From Nostoc sp. JL34 (lineage in GTDB: Bacteria; Cyanobacteriota; Cyanobacteriia; Cyanobacteriales; Nostocaceae): a stretch of 64,000 bases of DNA. The stretch spans positions 16,185 through 80,184 of the forward strand of contig NZ_JABXKQ010000087.1 in the NCBI RefSeq assembly GCF_017114945.1, written 5' to 3'. Positions 48,747 to 56,996 of this stretch are shown piece by piece. The notes under the pieces were generated by a model. That model ran no database searches. It was not told the origin of the DNA and saw only the letters and a program-made list of their open reading frames with translations. The stretch's first letter is position 1. Every line of letters starts with the position of its first letter. The translations under genes were made by a program, and so were the position numbers.

Positions 48747-49029
48747 TTATAGCGCTCTTCAACTGAAATTAAAGGAGTAACGGTTATCAAATAACTGAAA
48801 ACTACTCCACAAAAGGCGATCGTTTCCATTTTAAAGAATATTACGATACTAGGATATGGAGGCGATCGCCTCTTTAAATAGAGTAAAGCTTTGGCAATAA
48901 GCCTTTGCTAAACCTCATCTTAGGGTAAGCGTTTACTACATACTTTTAATTATTGACGCCAACTTACTACTAATTGACAAAATCTATTTTGTCTTAATTG
49001 ATTGCGGATGTTCGCAAATCATAATTTCT

Positions 49030-49240
49030 CCTGATATTATTTATTAATCATTGCACTGGTGGCTGTAACTGCCTTTAATAATTTGTTAGTCGCTATTTAG
49101 TCGGTGCGATCGTTGAAGAGAAAGATTTTACTAAATGGCTTTGCGATAAACTAGTTACCTATCAGCCGCTAAGTTGACCCCCTACGGAGAGTTCCCTGCA
49201 AAAAGTTCCTTTCGAGGGCTACCAGATTGGGGCTGTTCAG
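49030..49240 (+). pseudogene. Fossil of a duplicated transporter / secreted-protein block
   Basis: Two abutting fragments. First, 49030-49137 matches the aptE membrane-domain coding region 45654-45762 closely (for example GCTGTAACTGCCTTTAATA shared), but frameshifted. Second, 49143-49240 matches the end of the small secreted protein gene, 48151-48249 (for example CTAGTTACCTATCAGCCGCT shared), also broken. After these comes a duplicated promoter region and mdnA2. Together they show a tandem duplication of the aptE / secreted protein / mdnA block followed by an internal deletion. Confidence 0.88.
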
Positions 49241-49304
49241 TTTTTTGGACAAAATTATATCTGTACAAAGGGTTATTTTTTCTGTCAAGAGTAATATAAG
49301 ACTC

Positions 49305-49354
49305 TTAACTGTCTTAACTGTCTGAAAAAAGATTTGTTAACTGTCTTAACTGTC
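49305..49354 (+). repeat. TTAACTGTC repeats upstream of mdnA2
   Basis: Two perfect pairs of TTAACTGTC (49305-49322 and 49337-49354) with the same spacing to the start codon (67 bp) as before mdnA1. They were copied as part of the duplicated block. Confidence 0.75.
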
Positions 49355-49421
49355 CTTGCTTCTATATTAAATTAGTGATAAATATAAAATTGTTAAAATA
49401 AATTTCTTTGGAGAAAATAGC

Positions 49422-49571
49422 ATGTCTACCAATGTAGTAAACACATTGGATATCCAAGCATTACCATTCTTTGCCCGCTTCTTAGTGGAAGAAAAACCTC
49501 CACAACCACCAAATGAGACTCCCCCACCAATTTATACTTTAAAGTATCCTTCAGATTGGGAAGACCGCTAA
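49422..49571 (+). CDS. mdnA: Microviridin precursor peptide MdnA2
   Basis: A 49-residue precursor with the leader motif PFFARFLVEE, a proline-rich spacer (KPPQPPNETPPP) and the core TLKYPSDWEDR. It differs from MdnA1 in the core at one position (Trp for Phe), in the flank (PIY before the core instead of PIN) and in the spacer. The start is supported by TTGGAGAAAATAGC before ATG, weaker than that of copy 1. The gene is too short for routine gene callers. It should be processed by the same MdnB and MdnC, to give a second product. It is the retained end of the duplicated block described at 49030-49240. Confidence 0.94.
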   Translation: MSTNVVNTLDIQALPFFARFLVEEKPPQPPNETPPPIYTLKYPSDWEDR

Positions 49572-49697
49572 ATATAGTAAGCTTCATCTGAAATTAAAGT
49601 AATCACAGTTATTAAGTAACTGATAGCTACTCATTGGAGCTTAATTGCTTTCATATTAAAGTATCCATAATATTGTGGCGATCGCCTCTAGTGTTAG

Positions 49698-49726
49698 ATC
49701 CCCAACTTCTTAGAGAAGTCGGGGAT
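49698..49726 (+). other. Hairpin between precursor genes and mdnB
   Basis: ATCCCCAACTTCT pairs with AGAAGTCGGGGAT across a TAG loop, with one mismatch. It is of the same repeat type as the hairpin after aptE. Lying between mdnA2 and mdnB it could lower transcription of the enzymes relative to the precursors; this is inference. Confidence 0.6.
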
Positions 49727-49792
49727 ATGGAAAACAACGTTTTTAGGTAGTTCTTAACATCTACCTCCTGAAATTAAAACCAGAAAATTTTT

Positions 49793-50773
49793 ATGCACCT
49801 GTCGCGTGACGTTGTTTTATTAATCACCCACAGTGGTGATTTCTTCACAATAGATAGAGTAGCAGAAGCCTTGTCAAAAAAAGGGGCGCAACCATTTCGC
49901 CTCGACACTGATAAGTTTCCCCTAGAAGTGCAATTAACAGCGCAGTTTGACAAATCCAAAAGCTATCACAAGCTGGAATATGGCACGCACTCTATCAGCA
50001 CAGAACAGGTGCAAGCTGTTTGGATGCGGCGGATATGGGAGCCAGAATTGAGTAAAGAATTGGCTCCAAAGTACCGAGAAGCCTGCATTAGAGAATCACA
50101 AGCAACCTTAGATGCTTTTTGGGACAGCCTGAAAGAAGCTAGGTGGGTAGACGATCTAGAGCAGATAAATGCTGCACATAACAAGCTGCGCCAACTGCGG
50201 GTTGCATCTGAGGTGGGTTTTGTCATCCCCCAGACTGTCATCACCAACAAAGCTGAATCAGCACGGGAGTTTTTCCACCAAGTCAACGGCAAAATGGTGA
50301 GCAAGTTATTAACTGCTCTTTCCCGCAGTATGGAAGCTAACTCCTCGTTCTTTCTTTACACTAGCGCTGTCAAAGAGGAAGACTTACAAGATGCTGAGTT
50401 ACTGCGCTATTGTCCAATGGTTTTTCAAGAGCAAATTCCTAAGCAATCGGAATTGCGGGTAGTGTATGTGAATGGCAATGTATTTGTCGGGGCGCTAGAT
50501 GCGTCTGTTTATACGGCATCCAAAGTTGATTGGCGTAAACCTGGTGTTGAGACTGGTTCATGGCTTCACCATCAGCTTCCTGATGAAGTAGTTCATCGTC
50601 TCAAAGCCTTTATGGGTAAATTTGGGCTGTTGTTTGGAGCGTTAGATTTTATTCTCACACCATCAGGAGAATATGTCTTTTTGGAAGTTAACCCCATAGG
50701 AGAATGGGGAATGCTGGAAAAAGATTTAGACTTACCAATTGCAAGTGCGATCGCAGACGCTCTTATTCCCTAG
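49793..50773 (+). CDS. mdnB: MdnB, ATP-grasp ligase (lactam-forming)
   Basis: A 326-residue ATP-grasp enzyme of the graspetide type. Its start (DVVLLITHSGDFFTIDRVAE) matches the known MdnB/MvdC proteins, which install the amide bond between the core Lys and an acidic residue after the esters are in place. Conserved features include VWMRRIWEPEL, the CPMVFQEQIPKQSELRV region with the ATP-binding acidic residue, and the metal-binding end FLEVNPIGEWG. An N-terminal extension of a few residues (MHLSR) precedes the usual start, so an internal start is possible. It lies downstream of both precursors, with a hairpin between. It shares roughly a third of its residues with MdnC next to it. Confidence 0.92.
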   Translation: MHLSRDVVLLITHSGDFFTIDRVAEALSKKGAQPFRLDTDKFPLEVQLTAQFDKSKSYHKLEYGTHSISTEQVQAVWMRRIWEPELSKELAPKYREACIRESQATLDAFWDSLKEARWVDDLEQINAAHNKLRQLRVASEVGFVIPQTVITNKAESAREFFHQVNGKMVSKLLTALSRSMEANSSFFLYTSAVKEEDLQDAELLRYCPMVFQEQIPKQSELRVVYVNGNVFVGALDASVYTASKVDWRKPGVETGSWLHHQLPDEVVHRLKAFMGKFGLLFGALDFILTPSGEYVFLEVNPIGEWGMLEKDLDLPIASAIADALIP

Positions 50774-50790
50774 AAAATAAGAGAAGGCTT

Positions 50791-50838
50791 GTAGTAAGGA
50801 CTTTAGTCCTGATCTTAAGCACGCTTTGTGCTTACTAC
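50791..50838. repeat. Cloverleaf-like palindromic repeat between mdnB and mdnC
   Basis: An outer stem GTAGTAAG / CTTACTAC encloses two inner palindromes, AGGACTTTAGTCCT and AAGCACGCTTTGTGCTT. A partial second copy (GTAGTAAGCACTTTAGTT) follows at 50851-50868. Such structures are common between genes in Nostoc and may fold in RNA; no function is known to me. Confidence 0.7.
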
Positions 50839-50879
50839 GAACTTCTCATAGTAGTAAGCACTTTAGTTAAAAATTTTCT

Positions 50880-51860
50880 ATGGCAGTATTAATTATTACT
50901 TTCAGCCAAGATAACGAAAGCATTCCTCTAGTAATCAAAGCAATTGAGGCTAAAGGAGAGAAAGCATTTCGTTTTGACACAGATAGATATCCCACCGAAG
51001 TCAAGTTGGATATTTACCAAGGTGATTCTGAGCGGGTAATTATTACTGATGGTGAACAGAAGCTAGATTTAAGTGAAGTGTCTTCCGTTTGGTATCGGCG
51101 GATGCGCTACGGGGCAAAAATTCCTGACACGATGGAAAAGCAATTTAGAGACGCTTCAGTTGAAGAAACTCGCCGCACTGTCAGGGGGATGATTGCCAGC
51201 CTGAAAGCATTCCACTTCGACAAAATGTCCAATGTCGATGTAACCAATAATAAACAACTACAGTTGCAAGTCGCACGAGAGGTTGGCCTTGTGACTCCGC
51301 GCACCCTGACTTCAAACAATCCAGAGGCAGTGAAGAAATTTGCTCAAGAGTGTCACGAGCAAGGTATAGTCACAAAAATGCTTTCTTCCTTTGCCATCTA
51401 TGGCGATCAGGGCGAAGAACTGGTTGTTTTCACCAATCCAATTACAGATGATGATCTGGACAATCTTGAAGGACTGCGTTTCTGTCCGATGACGTTTCAG
51501 GAAAACGTACCAAAGGCGCTGGAGTTGCGGACGACTATTGTCGGACACCGCATATTTACTGCGGCTGTGAATTCTCAGAGTTTGGAGGGATCTACTTACG
51601 ATTGGCGCAAAGAAGGGAGAGCCTTAGTTAAGAATTGGAAACCCTACGACTTACCGGAAGATGTTGAGAAAAAGCTTCTGCAACTGATGGCTTATTTTGG
51701 CTTAAACTATGGAGCGATCGATATTATCGTTACACCCGATGGTCGGCACGTATTCCTTGAGGTTAATCCAGTTGGGGAATTCTTCTGGATGGAGATATAT
51801 TCACCACACTACCCGATTTCTGGTGCGATCGCTGAAATTCTGCTGACTAATAAAAATTAG
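50880..51860 (+). CDS. mdnC: MdnC, ATP-grasp ligase (ester-forming)
   Basis: A 326-residue ATP-grasp ligase. The beginning (MAVLIITFSQDNESIPLVIK), AFRFDTDRYPTEVKL, VWYRRMRYG and CPMTFQENVPKALELR match what I recall of MdnC/MvdD, which forms the two ester bonds of microviridins first, binding the leader helix PFFARFL. The C-terminal metal-binding motif FLEVNPVGEF is intact, as are the residues around YGAIDIIVTPDGRHVFLE. It starts 107 bp after mdnB; the gap holds a palindromic repeat. Both precursors should be its substrates. Confidence 0.93.
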   Translation: MAVLIITFSQDNESIPLVIKAIEAKGEKAFRFDTDRYPTEVKLDIYQGDSERVIITDGEQKLDLSEVSSVWYRRMRYGAKIPDTMEKQFRDASVEETRRTVRGMIASLKAFHFDKMSNVDVTNNKQLQLQVAREVGLVTPRTLTSNNPEAVKKFAQECHEQGIVTKMLSSFAIYGDQGEELVVFTNPITDDDLDNLEGLRFCPMTFQENVPKALELRTTIVGHRIFTAAVNSQSLEGSTYDWRKEGRALVKNWKPYDLPEDVEKKLLQLMAYFGLNYGAIDIIVTPDGRHVFLEVNPVGEFFWMEIYSPHYPISGAIAEILLTNKN

Positions 51861-52102
51861 GGGATGGGACACCGATAAAATTATTTTCTATTTACTTTCT
51901 CTCACCCTGTGGATACTCCGTTGAAGAACTCGCAGAATAGCCGAAGCAGACGTGTCTACATCCCCTACCTCTTTTAATGTTTGGTAGTGGGATTTTGTTA
52001 TAAATAGCTTTCAATTTTTTTGGAATTGGATGCACCTCTTTTTTCTTTGGTTCAGCAGAAATCATGTTTTAATCAAAAGTGTCAGTATTTGAGGTAATGA
52101 TA

Positions 52103-52510
52103 ATGGACGAAGTTGTGAAAAAACTGGCTGGTCTGGGTCTTCCTGGCGTAATTCTGGTGGTTTTAACGGCTGCATCAGGGGGTAGTTCTGCCGCCGTTGC
52201 TGCTACTCTCACAATGTTAGGAGGGCCGTTTGGCATCGTCGGAGCTATAGCCTTGCTTGGTCTAATAACCGTTGTGGAAGATATTATTGCGGGATATGGA
52301 ATTGAAGCCATTCTTCAGGCCATTTATGCAGAACGTAGCAAAACCGAATTGGTGAAATTTCTTCTCCAAGAAATCAAAGATTTACCGATTACAGAGGATC
52401 TAAAACTCAAACTGAGAAATCAACTTTGCCCACGAAAAATTATCGATCGTCAAGAGGTTCAGACCCTAAAAACAATTGAAGTCACCGCAGTGATTATTGA
52501 ATTTGAATGA
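52103..52510 (+). CDS. Small hydrophobic protein shared by both peptide clusters, copy 2
   Basis: A 135-residue paralogue of the protein at 21473-21865: same MDEVVKKLAGLGLPGV start, same Gly/Ala-rich membrane region with GGSSAAVAATLTMLGGPFG, and the same charged half (RSKTELVKFLLQEIKDLPI). The tail after ~110 differs. The ATG at 52103 follows GAGGTAATG, and the upstream ATG at 52079 lies outside the region of similarity, so 52103 was chosen. It sits 53 bp before the mdnE transporter. With the first copy upstream of aptA, it implies a shared job for both peptide pathways, perhaps in export or self-protection. No known family was recognised. Confidence 0.78.
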   Translation: MDEVVKKLAGLGLPGVILVVLTAASGGSSAAVAATLTMLGGPFGIVGAIALLGLITVVEDIIAGYGIEAILQAIYAERSKTELVKFLLQEIKDLPITEDLKLKLRNQLCPRKIIDRQEVQTLKTIEVTAVIIEFE

Positions 52511-52563
52511 CATTCAGTTAAGCGATTATTCAACTCAAATAAGAACCACTATCTTTTTAGAAC

Positions 52564-54579
52564 ATGCAAGCTCAAGTTTTTCGCGATCAATCCTCAACTA
52601 ATCCTCTTGTGGCTTTTACCCAATTTTGGCAGGATGTCAGAGCGATCGCCGGGTCTTACTGGTATCCAACAGAGCCAGAAGGCAGAGCATTTTCAGATGT
52701 GATTCGCGCCTGGGGAATGCTTATTCTCTTAATTTTATTAATAATTGCGCTCGTGGGCGTAACGGCCTCAGGCAGCTTCTTAAATCGCTATGTACTTAAT
52801 ATCGTCATTGAAGAGAAAGATATTTCTAAATATCTTGGTACGTTATGGATTTCCATACTTGTAATTGTCGTGGAAACGCTTTTGATAGCATCTTCTAAAT
52901 TCGTCAGAAAAAAGATTGCTTTTGATTGGTACAAATGGCTAAATAATCATACTTTGGAAAAGTATTTTAGCAATCGTGCTTATTATAAAATCAATTTTAA
53001 ATCCGATATTGATAATCCAGATCAACGTCTATCTCAAGAAATAGAACCCATTACCAGCAATGTTCTCAGTTTTTCAGCTACTTTCCTAGAGAAAATCCTG
53101 CAAATAACAAGTTTTTTAATAATTATTTGGACAATTTCTCAACAGATTGCACTTATCCTAGTTGTTTATACAATCACAGGTAATTTAATTGCTATTTATT
53201 TGAATCAAAAAGCAAATAAGATTAATAAAGAAGAACTTGAAGCGAAAGCTGACTATAATTACGCACTTACTCATGTTCGGAATCATGCAGAATCAATAGC
53301 TTTTTTTCAGGGCGAAAACCAAGAAGCAAATATAATTCAACGTAGATTTAGTAATATTGAAAAAAATGCAGAACATAGGTTGAATTGGGAGATAAATCAG
53401 GATATTTTTAACAGAGCATATCAGTCTGCTATTACTGTGTTTTCGATGTTTGTACTTACACCTTTATTTATTCAAGATCAAATTGATTTTGGAGAAATTA
53501 ACCAAATTAGTTTAGCTTGTTTCATGTTTTCTAATGCTCTAGGACAATTAATAAGTGAATTTGGAGCTTCTGGAAGATTTTCTAGTTATGTTGAACGTTT
53601 ATCTCAGTTGTCAGATGCTTTAGAAGAAGTGAAAAAACAACCAGAGAAAGTGAGTACGATTAAAACAATCGAAGAAAACCGTCTGGCTTTTGAGCATGTC
53701 ACCTTACAAACGCCAAATTATGAGCAGGTGATTGTTGAAGATTTATCACTGTCTGTTCAGCCAGGAGAAGGTTTATTGATTGTTGGGCCGAGTGGCCGAG
53801 GTAAAAGTTCTCTATTGAGAGCGATCGCAGGTTTGTGGAATGCAGGAAGTGGCCGCCTGTTACGACCTCCTTTAGAAGATGTGTTGTTTTTGCCGCAACG
53901 TCCCTATATAATTTTGGGAACTTTGCGCGAACAGTTACTTTATCCTCATACAAATCGTCAAATAAGCGATGCAGAACTCAAAGAAGTTTTGCAACAAGTT
54001 AACCTCCAAAACGTGGTGACAAAAGTTGGCGGCTTTGATGCAGAACTCCCTTGGGAAAATATATTATCATTGGGAGAACAACAACGCCTTGCCTTCGCAC
54101 GATTGTTAGTTACTCATCCTAGCTTCACTATATTAGATGAAGCAACAAGTGCTTTAGATTTCAATAACGAAGAAAGTTTATATCAAAAGTTACAACAAAG
54201 TAAAACAACTTTTATCAGCGTTGGACATCGCGAGAGTCTGTTTAATTATCATCAATGGGTTTTGGAACTTTCACAAGATTCTAGTTGGCAACTTGTAACT
54301 GTGCAGGATTATCAGCTTCAAAAAGCCATTGCTACTAATTCACCAGAAAATGGTCATGGTCAAATTAAAATAGATAATTCACCCAATAATAAATCCCCAA
54401 TCAAACCAGAAATAGGCACGTTTGAAAAGCTCTCTCATCAAGAAATGAACACATTAACAAACTATTCCCTTAGCACTATCAGAAACAAGGCTAGCGAAGG
54501 TAAGTCTATAACTACTAAAGATGGCTTGACATACCACTATGACAAAGACTCGAAGGTATTGAAATGGGTGAAACTTTAG
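52564..54579 (+). CDS. mdnE: MdnE-type fused ABC transporter
   Basis: A 671-residue half-transporter of the same family as aptE, very similar over its whole length. Membrane segments in the first third (about 50-80, 95-115, 175-200, 210-230), then the ATPase with Walker A GPSGRGKSS, signature LSLGEQQRLAFARLL, and Walker B TILDEATSALD. It ends with the same unusual module, here LTNYSLSTIRNKASEGKS followed by DGLTYHYDKDSKVLKWVKL. The microviridin transporter is thought to export the product and help hold the enzymes together. It lies between the small hydrophobic protein and mdnD on the same strand. As half-transporters act as dimers, mixed pairing with AptE is conceivable. Confidence 0.9.
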   Translation: MQAQVFRDQSSTNPLVAFTQFWQDVRAIAGSYWYPTEPEGRAFSDVIRAWGMLILLILLIIALVGVTASGSFLNRYVLNIVIEEKDISKYLGTLWISILVIVVETLLIASSKFVRKKIAFDWYKWLNNHTLEKYFSNRAYYKINFKSDIDNPDQRLSQEIEPITSNVLSFSATFLEKILQITSFLIIIWTISQQIALILVVYTITGNLIAIYLNQKANKINKEELEAKADYNYALTHVRNHAESIAFFQGENQEANIIQRRFSNIEKNAEHRLNWEINQDIFNRAYQSAITVFSMFVLTPLFIQDQIDFGEINQISLACFMFSNALGQLISEFGASGRFSSYVERLSQLSDALEEVKKQPEKVSTIKTIEENRLAFEHVTLQTPNYEQVIVEDLSLSVQPGEGLLIVGPSGRGKSSLLRAIAGLWNAGSGRLLRPPLEDVLFLPQRPYIILGTLREQLLYPHTNRQISDAELKEVLQQVNLQNVVTKVGGFDAELPWENILSLGEQQRLAFARLLVTHPSFTILDEATSALDFNNEESLYQKLQQSKTTFISVGHRESLFNYHQWVLELSQDSSWQLVTVQDYQLQKAIATNSPENGHGQIKIDNSPNNKSPIKPEIGTFEKLSHQEMNTLTNYSLSTIRNKASEGKSITTKDGLTYHYDKDSKVLKWVKL

Positions 54580-54694
54580 TTGATAGTTATACTTTTTAAA
54601 ATTATCTACTTTTGAGGATATTGAGAAAGTCAAAAAAAGCTCAAGCAACGATGTAGTAGGGTATAAATAGTTCCAGATTTCAAAGTACATAAGT

Positions 54695-55228
54695 ATGGAA
54701 AATATTGTTACCAAACGATTGTATTTAGTACCCTTGACTCTCGAAATAGTAAAAGCAGCAATCCTTGGGAATTCTGAATTAGCAAGATTTCTGGCGGTTA
54801 CAGTTTTGCCCAACTGGCCTGATGAAGAGTTTATTCAAAACTTGCCAGAAATTGCAGATATTCTGAGCAAATATGCCTTGCAAAGTCAATGGGGATGGGG
54901 AAGTTTAATCATTCATAAAGCAGAAAACACACTCATTGGTCACGTTATGATTAAAATTATTCCAGATGTCACAGGTTCACCCACAGATTCAGTAGAACTT
55001 GGCTATCAGGTAGTGCCATCATATCAACAACAGGGCTACGCATCTGAAGCTGCAAAAGCAATGGTGGATTGGACACTTTGTCAACCAGGTATGGAAAAAG
55101 TTACGGCTGGATGTGATGCAGATAATATAGGTTCCAAGCGGGTGCTAGAAAAAATCGGAATGCGGCTGATAGAAGCACGAGGTAAGATGTTGATATGGGA
55201 ATTATGCAATACAGAAATTATAGAGTAG
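54695..55228 (+). CDS. mdnD: MdnD, GNAT N-acetyltransferase
   Basis: A 177-residue GNAT-family enzyme with the acetyl-CoA motif QQQGYASEAAKAMVDW and the later strand-helix VTAGCDADNIGSKRVLEKIG typical of RimJ/RimL-like acetyltransferases. In microviridin pathways this enzyme acetylates the N terminus of the ring peptide after the leader is removed. No leader protease is encoded in the cluster, in line with other microviridin clusters. It begins 115 bp after mdnE, and the frame ends just before the GUN4 gene (33 bp). Confidence 0.88.
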   Translation: MENIVTKRLYLVPLTLEIVKAAILGNSELARFLAVTVLPNWPDEEFIQNLPEIADILSKYALQSQWGWGSLIIHKAENTLIGHVMIKIIPDVTGSPTDSVELGYQVVPSYQQQGYASEAAKAMVDWTLCQPGMEKVTAGCDADNIGSKRVLEKIGMRLIEARGKMLIWELCNTEIIE

Positions 55229-55261
55229 TTGTGTCTGCTCACATTTTTTATAATCAGAATT

Positions 55262-56944
55262 ATGCTAACTAAACAGCAAAGACAACTAATTACTTACGAA
55301 GCTATTTCAATTTATGAACGAACCTATCAATTACCCGTCCTAAAAAATAACGCTACAAAAAAAGTTCAACAAAAAATTAGAGAACGTCAAAAATTAATTC
55401 AAGAAGGTATTCGATATCATCATCAGCTTGGGGGAATAATTAAGCGAAAAGAAGAACTTAGCCAGGGAGAAATTTTTGATGAGATCCAATTATTCATTAA
55501 AGACTACAGTCATATTATTGACTTCCTAGAAAACTATAAGGATAGTTATCATGTTTTTTTGTTAGACCTTGCAGACAATTTAAAAAACTTATTCCAACAA
55601 AAATATTTGGAAATAAAAAGTTTAGAAGATGAAAGAAGAAAATTAGAGCTAAAAAATAATAACCATCAAAAAATACTTGATGAGCTAACATGGGAAAAGC
55701 AAGAAAACTTCAAAGCAGTTTTACTGTTGAGCAATGCTTATTTTTTAATGTTAGAAAAAATCAGATTGCTTGGTGAAGGAATTAAAAGTCTTGCAGAAGA
55801 TACCAAAAATCAAAAAGAAATTGTTCAGCAAATAGTTAAAGATTTAGAAGTATATCAAGAAATTTACGAATACCAAAGAAAAGCTTTTAAGATTCGTCAA
55901 GAAATAGCGAAAATTGCCCATACGGCAATCAAGTTTGAAAATTCTTTACAAGATTACTTTAGTCCATTTCAATTTTTAATAGATGAAGTCGTAAAGGTAG
56001 ATGAATATTTTTACGCCACTGTCGGAGATATTAAAAATCTCGGAGACAATATTTTAAAGGATCAGTCAAATTTATTTAATCTTGAAGAGAACGAGGCAAT
56101 TTCTGAAACTTTTCTCGATTTCATGGTGACAAGTTATGAGAAAAAAGCCAGATTAAAAGATGCTTTTATTCAATCTCAATTATTAGATTGGCAAATGCAT
56201 AATTTTGATTTGGGCGAAAATGGCGTCTTTTTAGATAAGGGTATTGATTTAATATCTAACTATATATCGAAGCAACTGAGTGATGAAAAAAAAGTACTAG
56301 ACATAGGAGAAGTAAATTTTGTCTCTACAGCACCTCTATCTGCTGTTGAAGAAACAGAATTGATGAAACTGACTAATAACAATGTTACGTTGATAAAGGA
56401 ATTTCCCAATAATGAAAACATTGATTATACCCAATTGCGGGATCTCCTCGCACAGCATAAATGGAAAGAAGCTGACGTTGAAACCACTAAATTAATGTTA
56501 AAAGTCATGAGTAAAAGTTATTGGAATGAAGTTTATAAGGAAGATATTGATAACTTTTCTTGTCAAGATTTCTATACCATTGATCAACTTTGGGAACAAT
56601 ATAGCTATGGTTATTTCGGCTTCACTATTCAGCAAACTATTTGGAGTCAAATGGGTGGTCAAGTAGATTATGAAACAGAAAAAAGACTTGGCGATCGCTT
56701 AGGCTGGCGAAAAGAAGGAAACTGGTTAGACTATGAGCAACTAACTTTTAAATTGTCCCCTATGACACCAATGGGACACTTACCAGCCAAATGGTTACAC
56801 TATGACCAAGATAGCTTTGAATTATCCCCAAAATCATCTACAGAACATCTTTCAATGGGAGCTTGGCGGGTAAAATCTTGGTTAGTTTGGCAAATGCACT
56901 TATTCTTTTCTCGTGTGAAAAGTTGTAACGAAACTTTTCTCTAA
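55262..56944 (+). CDS. Coiled-coil protein with C-terminal GUN4 domain
   Basis: A 560-residue protein. Residues 1-370 are charged and mostly helical, with long coiled-coil-like stretches (KSLEDERRKLELKNNNHQK) and no membrane segment. The C-terminal ~150 residues form a GUN4 domain: LRDLLAQHKWKEADVETTKL, FYTIDQLWEQYSYGYFGF and GDRLGWRKEGNW, the family's tetrapyrrole-binding fold. GUN4 itself activates Mg-chelatase; multidomain relatives in cyanobacteria often have an N-terminal signalling or protease domain. Here the N terminus is not one I recognise. A TTG at 55229 would add 11 residues; the ATG at 55262 is preferred. It is not part of known microviridin pathways. Confidence 0.85.
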   Translation: MLTKQQRQLITYEAISIYERTYQLPVLKNNATKKVQQKIRERQKLIQEGIRYHHQLGGIIKRKEELSQGEIFDEIQLFIKDYSHIIDFLENYKDSYHVFLLDLADNLKNLFQQKYLEIKSLEDERRKLELKNNNHQKILDELTWEKQENFKAVLLLSNAYFLMLEKIRLLGEGIKSLAEDTKNQKEIVQQIVKDLEVYQEIYEYQRKAFKIRQEIAKIAHTAIKFENSLQDYFSPFQFLIDEVVKVDEYFYATVGDIKNLGDNILKDQSNLFNLEENEAISETFLDFMVTSYEKKARLKDAFIQSQLLDWQMHNFDLGENGVFLDKGIDLISNYISKQLSDEKKVLDIGEVNFVSTAPLSAVEETELMKLTNNNVTLIKEFPNNENIDYTQLRDLLAQHKWKEADVETTKLMLKVMSKSYWNEVYKEDIDNFSCQDFYTIDQLWEQYSYGYFGFTIQQTIWSQMGGQVDYETEKRLGDRLGWRKEGNWLDYEQLTFKLSPMTPMGHLPAKWLHYDQDSFELSPKSSTEHLSMGAWRVKSWLVWQMHLFFSRVKSCNETFL

Positions 56945-56996
56945 CTTAATTGCGGATTTATTAATCTTAGAGCGAAAGCTAACCTTGAGGATAAAT

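Noticed and set aside
50791..50838. tRNA-like cloverleaf
   Set aside because: No anticodon arm, T-loop or acceptor pattern; it is a palindromic repeat.
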